A stretch of DNA of 7,031 nucleotides from JAZDEU01 sp043808545 (lineage in GTDB: Bacteria > Patescibacteriota > Patescibacteriia > JAZDEU01): the NCBI GenBank assembly GCA_043808545.1, contig JAZDEU010000022.1, forward strand, positions 1 through 7,031, given 5' to 3'. Numbering within the stretch: the first letter of the stretch is position 1; each line of letters opens with the position of its first letter. Below the pieces are notes generated by a model that saw only the letters and a list, made by a program, of their open reading frames with translations, had not been told where the DNA came from and searched no databases. This document shows, piece by piece, positions 4,543-7,031 of the stretch. The translations under genes and the position numbers were made by a program.

Positions 4543-5325
4543 ATGTTAAATAAAAAAACCGTAAAAAAAATTGATAAAATCACAGACGTTTTAGGACAGG
4601 CGATGATTTTTACCGTGCTTATAGTTTTAATAGCAGAATTTATAATAATCGGAATTTTCGGGTTTAAATTAAGCAAACATATACTTTTCAGCGACCAATC
4701 CGCGTCACTATCCGAGGAAATCCGCGGAACCGCTGTTCCCGCGAGATATGCGCGGATATTTACGCGGAACTACGCAGATATATTGAAATTCTTACAAATT
4801 AAATACGCTAACGCCCAGACTGCCCCTAACCTAAAAACGATTAATTCCGCGAATGTTCCAGAAATAGCTGTTCCAGTCGGTGATTTTAATTCATCAGCGT
4901 CTTTTGACGCGCAACATCCAGAGAACTGGATCGGGCAGTATGTGCAGGCATGGTTTAATTATCTCGTCGGAGCGATTGGAATTATCGCAGTTGTTATGGT
5001 TATGTGGGGCGGGATAAAATGGATAACTTCTGGCGGAAACTCTGGGCAGATTGAAGAAGCGAAAACAAAAATAAAAAATGCCGTTATCGGCATTGTCCTT
5101 CTCCTCGGAGTTTATACTATTTTTAAAACAGTAAATCCGCAGTTATTAAATTTGAGCCTGCCGCCTATTACGCAAGTGGTAGATACTGTTGCAGAATGCC
5201 AATGGAAAAAAGAATGCGAGAGTACTGAATATAAAACGGCTGAGCCTGAAATTAATTGTAAAAACATTAGTAACTACTCAGCACTGTTTCAGTGCCATTT
5301 GCTTAAAACCCCTAATTTTAAATAA
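4543..5325 (+). CDS. VirB2/TrbC-like three-helix pilin protein of CPR type
   Basis: 260 residues from ATG 4543, chosen because it lies downstream of the predicted transcript start and has GGAG upstream; ATG 4474 would add 23 residues. TM1 is at about 19-41, then a long external segment (42-135), then the pilin core: TM2 at about 138-158 (LVGAIGIIAVVMVMWGG), the signature KWITSGGNSGQIEEAK (159-174) and TM3 at about 178-197, then VNPQLLNLSLP. This pattern, a W-G-G-x-x-W-I-T-S-G turn between two helices, is typical of TrbC/VirB2-like proteins abundant in CPR bacteria. They are thought to be surface or type IV secretion/pilus components. The tail has Cys at 219, 225, 239 and 251. CPR relatives continue into a Cys-rich extracellular region and a peptidase-like domain. 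Here the frame stops at TAA 5323-5325 and that continuation lies broken downstream. Confidence 0.75.
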   Translation: MLNKKTVKKIDKITDVLGQAMIFTVLIVLIAEFIIIGIFGFKLSKHILFSDQSASLSEEIRGTAVPARYARIFTRNYADILKFLQIKYANAQTAPNLKTINSANVPEIAVPVGDFNSSASFDAQHPENWIGQYVQAWFNYLVGAIGIIAVVMVMWGGIKWITSGGNSGQIEEAKTKIKNAVIGIVLLLGVYTIFKTVNPQLLNLSLPPITQVVDTVAECQWKKECESTEYKTAEPEINCKNISNYSALFQCHLLKTPNFK

Positions 5326-5413
5326 AAATTAAATTCCAGCGCAAAGAATAAATCTTGTGAAGGCAAAATATTCCTTTAGCAAATGGCACTTTTGGAACTA
5401 CTTGAGCAGTTAC
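5270..5413. repeat. Imperfect inverted repeat at the break of the pilin gene
   Basis: The left arm (5270-5307) and right arm (5375-5413) are imperfect reverse complements. A perfect 12-bp core pairs AGTGCCATTTGC (5291-5302) with GCAAATGGCACT (5379-5390). GTAACT (5270-5275) pairs with AGTTAC (5408-5413), and CTCA (5277-5280) with TGAG (5403-5406). The left arm also contains its own hairpin, GCACTG-TTT-CAGTGC (5281-5295). The arms bracket the region where the pilin reading frame breaks. Confidence 0.6.
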
Positions 5414-5702
5414 AAACATTATTCCAATAGGCGTAGATAAAAATTCTGTAATTTGTTGTTGTAAATTAAATATGACCAAATGGGGATGTAAATGTGAAGA
5501 AAGTTTAGGGGATGAAACCGCAAGTGTCGAAGAAGCGCGAATAAGAGCTGAATTAGAAAGTGCTGGTATATCATTTAATCATAAGAATGCCTGTTTACCA
5601 GGACAAACAAAGGGTTGCACTACTATTGCAGGGATTAAACATGAAACAGTTGATGTAATGATAAATTTTATGATGAACCCATATGGGACTGTCGCCGAAT
5701 AG
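5326..5702 (+). pseudogene. Broken C-terminal extension of the pilin-like protein
   Basis: The coding character continues but in pieces. In the pilin frame, LNSSAKNKSCEGK follows the TAA. Another frame then carries IPLANGTFGTT (5370-5402), an in-frame TGA (5403-5405) and AVTNIIPIGVDKNSVICCC, then KWGCKCEESLGDE, EEARIRAELESAGISFNH, CLPGQTKGCTTIAGI and ETVDVMINFM, ending in TAG at 5700-5702. The Cys-rich stretch and the GxxxxGCTxIAGI segment match what follows the pilin core in CPR relatives, just before a D-Ala-D-Ala carboxypeptidase-like domain (ITGGTE...GH). That domain is absent here; the IS begins about 100 bases further on. An isolated start at ATG 5472 would give 76 residues, but I consider it a remnant. 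At least one frame change and one nonsense codon are needed to explain it. Confidence 0.6.
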
Positions 5703-5723
5703 CAAATTTTACGATTTTTGAAA

Positions 5724-5755
5724 AAAATTTTGGCTTAATAAAGCCTGAAAATTTT
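5724..5755. terminator. Hairpin after the pilin remnant, possible terminator
   Basis: AAAATTTT (5724-5731) plus GGCTT (5732-5736), loop AATA, AAGCC (5741-5745), a TG bulge and AAAATTTT (5748-5755). This gives 13 bp with one bulge and short T-runs on both sides. It sits between the remnant and the IS left end; the rest of 5703-5799 shows nothing further. Confidence 0.45.
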
Positions 5756-5822
5756 CAAAATTTTATAAAGAACCGCATTCAGCGACACGCCTCATATACT
5801 GGACAGTGACAATTGGTGGATA

Positions 5823-5831
5823 TGGTATAAT
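5823..5831 (+). promoter_or_regulatory. Extended -10 promoter of orfA
   Basis: TGGTATAAT (5823-5831) is a full extended -10. The best -35 overlaps the left terminal repeat (TGGACA, 5800-5805, 20-base spacer), so it is weak. The predicted start near 5838 leaves a leader of about 3 bases before ATG 5841, implying a nearly leaderless orfA mRNA. Confidence 0.5.
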
Positions 5832-5840
5832 GAAAAGTAT

Positions 5841-6140
5841 ATGAAAAAATTAAAACCCAAGCAGAAAGCGTCAATCGCTTTGGCAGTCCTTCGCGGTGAA
5901 AAAATTTCAAAATTATCAAGCGATTATCAAATCCATCCGAATCAAATCGCAAGATGGAAAAAAGTTGCAGAAGAAGAAATCGAAACTTTATTTACTGATA
6001 AGCGGAAAAAAGAAAATTATTCCAAAGATAAAATTATAGACGAACTTTACAAAACCATCGGCCAGCGAGAAGTTGAAATCTCGTGGCTGAAAAAAAAATT
6101 GCGACTTGACCTACCGCGAGAGATTGGCTTTGGCGAGTAA
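5841..6140 (+). CDS. IS3-family OrfA, HTH DNA-binding subunit
   Basis: 99 residues of the transposase_8 (HTH_Tnp_1) family. It binds the terminal repeats and is normally joined to OrfB by frameshifting to make the active transposase. LKPKQKASIALAVLRGE (4-20) is the first helix and KISKLSSDYQIHPNQIARWK (21-40) is the helix-turn-helix. A coiled-coil-prone stretch follows (IIDELYKTIGQREVEISWLK, 65-84), ending in KKK. The last residues (LRLDLPREIGFGE) look non-native, because they are read past the A9 tract (6090-6098) where OrfA proteins usually change frame. It overlaps orfB by 35 bases. The short leader and extended -10 promoter lie in the IS left end. Confidence 0.9.
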   Translation: MKKLKPKQKASIALAVLRGEKISKLSSDYQIHPNQIARWKKVAEEEIETLFTDKRKKENYSKDKIIDELYKTIGQREVEISWLKKKLRLDLPREIGFGE

Positions 6141-6942
6141 AAAAAATTCTGAAATTTCATTTTTACGTCAAGCCAAACTTTTAGACATATCCCGTTCCAG
6201 CATCTACTATGAACCCGTTGTTAATAATTACGATATTAAAATCATGAATGCCATTGATGAAATTTATACTGAATGTCCATTTTATGGATATCGCAGGATT
6301 AAACCAGAACTTGAAGAAACTTATCATTTAGAAGTTGGGAAAAAGAAAATAATCAGCTTAATGAAGCAAATGGGAGTAGAAGCGATTTATCCCAAAAAAA
6401 AGGTAAATTTAAGCATTCCTGATGATAGCCATAAAAAGTTTCCCTACCTTTTAAAAAAACTGAAAATCGTAAAGCCGAATCAAGTTTGGGGGACAGATAT
6501 AACCTATATCAGAATCAAAAATGGCTTTGCGTATTTGATGGCTTTAATGGACTGGTTTTCAAGATATGTTGTCGCATGGAAACTTTCTTCAACGCTTGAA
6601 AATAAATTCTGCGTTCAAGCGCTCAAGAAAGGGTTGGATTTACATATTCCCAAAATTCATAATTCAGATCAAGGATGTCAATTTACCAGTATGGCTTATG
6701 TGGAAATTTTAGAAGACGCAAAAGTAAAAATCAGCATGGACGGAAGGGGTAGGTGTATGGATAATATTTTTACCGAAAGATTATGGCGGTCGGTAAAATA
6801 TGAAAATGTCTATCTGAATGACTATGCGGATTTTAATGAAGCGAATGATGGACTAAAAAATTATTTAAAATTTTACAACGAGAAACGAAGGCATCAAAGT
6901 CTTGATTACAAAACACCCGCTCAAATATATTTTAAAAAATAA
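6106..6942 (+). CDS. IS3-family OrfB, DDE transposase catalytic subunit
   Basis: 278 residues from TTG 6106; the frame is open from 6091, just after TGA 6088-6090. HTH_21-like N-terminus: FLRQAKLLDISRSSIYYEP (19-37), then ECPFYGYRRIKPEL (56-69). The integrase core (rve) has D131 in VWGTDITYI, D188 in HNSDQGCQF and E224 in DNIFTERLWRSVKYE. There are 35 residues between the second D and the E, with K231 seven residues after it, as in IS3 transposases. The C-terminal YNEKRRHQSLDYKTPAQIYF is also family-typical. The catalytic set is complete, so the enzyme could be active. It may be made as a fusion with OrfA, by slippage on the A9 tract, or by separate initiation at TTG; there is no clear ribosome site for the latter. 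Confidence 0.95.
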   Translation: MTYRERLALASKKNSEISFLRQAKLLDISRSSIYYEPVVNNYDIKIMNAIDEIYTECPFYGYRRIKPELEETYHLEVGKKKIISLMKQMGVEAIYPKKKVNLSIPDDSHKKFPYLLKKLKIVKPNQVWGTDITYIRIKNGFAYLMALMDWFSRYVVAWKLSSTLENKFCVQALKKGLDLHIPKIHNSDQGCQFTSMAYVEILEDAKVKISMDGRGRCMDNIFTERLWRSVKYENVYLNDYADFNEANDGLKNYLKFYNEKRRHQSLDYKTPAQIYFKK

Positions 6943-7031
6943 CTCATTGATATATTTATAAAATTTTAAAATCAATCCCAAAACCCACCAATTTAAACAA
7001 GTTTTACTGTCTTGACAAGGGGTTCACTATA
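6943..7031. other. IS right end and window edge
   Basis: No gene. It holds the right inverted repeat of the IS (6997-7010) and an outward-facing TTGACA (7011-7016) whose -10 partner, if any, would fall at or beyond the window edge. Confidence 0.4.

Larger units (their letters stand above)
5800..7016 (+). mobile_element. IS3-family insertion sequence, near-complete
   Basis: It carries orfA (HTH protein) and orfB (DDE transposase) in the usual IS3 order, about 1.2 kb in total. The left end is near 5800: GACAGTGACAATTG (5802-5815), then GTGG. The right end, read on the minus strand, has GACAGTAAAACTTG (7010-6997) and AATTGGTGG further in, so imperfect terminal inverted repeats are present. The exact right terminus and any target duplication cannot be fixed. 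The last bases of the window (TTCACTATA, reverse TATAGTGAA) resemble the TATACTGGA at 5796-5804, so the element could extend to or past 7031. It inserted downstream of the broken pilin gene. Confidence 0.75.

Noticed and set aside
4416..4676. Minus-strand open frame across the pilin gene start
   Set aside because: It is a shadow of the pilin 5' region and the GC hairpin; composition is low-complexity and no start signal is visible.
5403..5405. In-frame TGA between GTFGTT and AVTNIIP, suggesting UGA read as glycine, as in Absconditabacteria and Gracilibacteria
   Set aside because: proS (372 codons) and rseP (380 codons) have many Gly residues and no in-frame TGA. The pilin tail also needs a frame change upstream, so a nonsense mutation in a decaying gene is simpler.
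7011..7031. TTGACA at the IS right end as half of a circle-junction promoter
   Set aside because: IS3 circles can form such promoters, but the right terminus is uncertain and the left-end TATAAT would be too far away for normal spacing if the element ends near 7016.
1..7031. CRISPR array or tandem direct repeats
   Set aside because: No regularly spaced direct repeats are visible anywhere in the window.

Overview
This AT-rich window most likely comes from a Patescibacteria/CPR bacterium, probably of Parcubacteria type. The evidence is a bacterial-type prolyl-tRNA synthetase, an RseP-type site-2 protease, a three-helix VirB2/TrbC-like pilin protein with a Cys-rich tail, an NYN (DUF88) fragment, and several genes that lack clear Shine-Dalgarno sequences. 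The placement rests on protein style only; there is no rRNA or other phylogenetic marker in the window.

Layout. Minus strand: the 5' part of proS runs off the left edge (1-1116) and an intact rseP lies at 3238-4380. These two genes are neighbours in the same order in many bacteria. Here about 2.1 kb of accessory DNA (1117-3237) separates them. That island holds remnants of a secreted-protein gene (1162-1357), an NYN nuclease (1508-1786) and a DUF3800 protein (1979-2440), plus a damaged toxin-antitoxin-like pair (2552-3237). Between these remnants, on the plus strand, are three promoter-to-terminator units that encode no convincing protein (1434-1545, 1793-1980, 2465-2555). The middle one has perfect sigma70-type boxes and a GC-richer, strongly foldable transcript. 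It is the best candidate here for an undescribed non-coding RNA.

Plus strand, right part: divergent from rseP across a long palindrome lies a pilin-like gene (4543-5325). Its natural C-terminal extension is broken by stops and frame changes (5326-5702). After it comes an IS3-family insertion sequence (about 5800 to 7016 or slightly beyond) with orfA and orfB.

Together: proS and rseP are housekeeping genes for translation and membrane proteolysis. The pilin-like gene is a cell-surface or secretion component. The rest is mobile, defence-like or decaying DNA. Several gene breaks sit at short homopolymers, so some may be consensus errors rather than true mutations; read data would decide.
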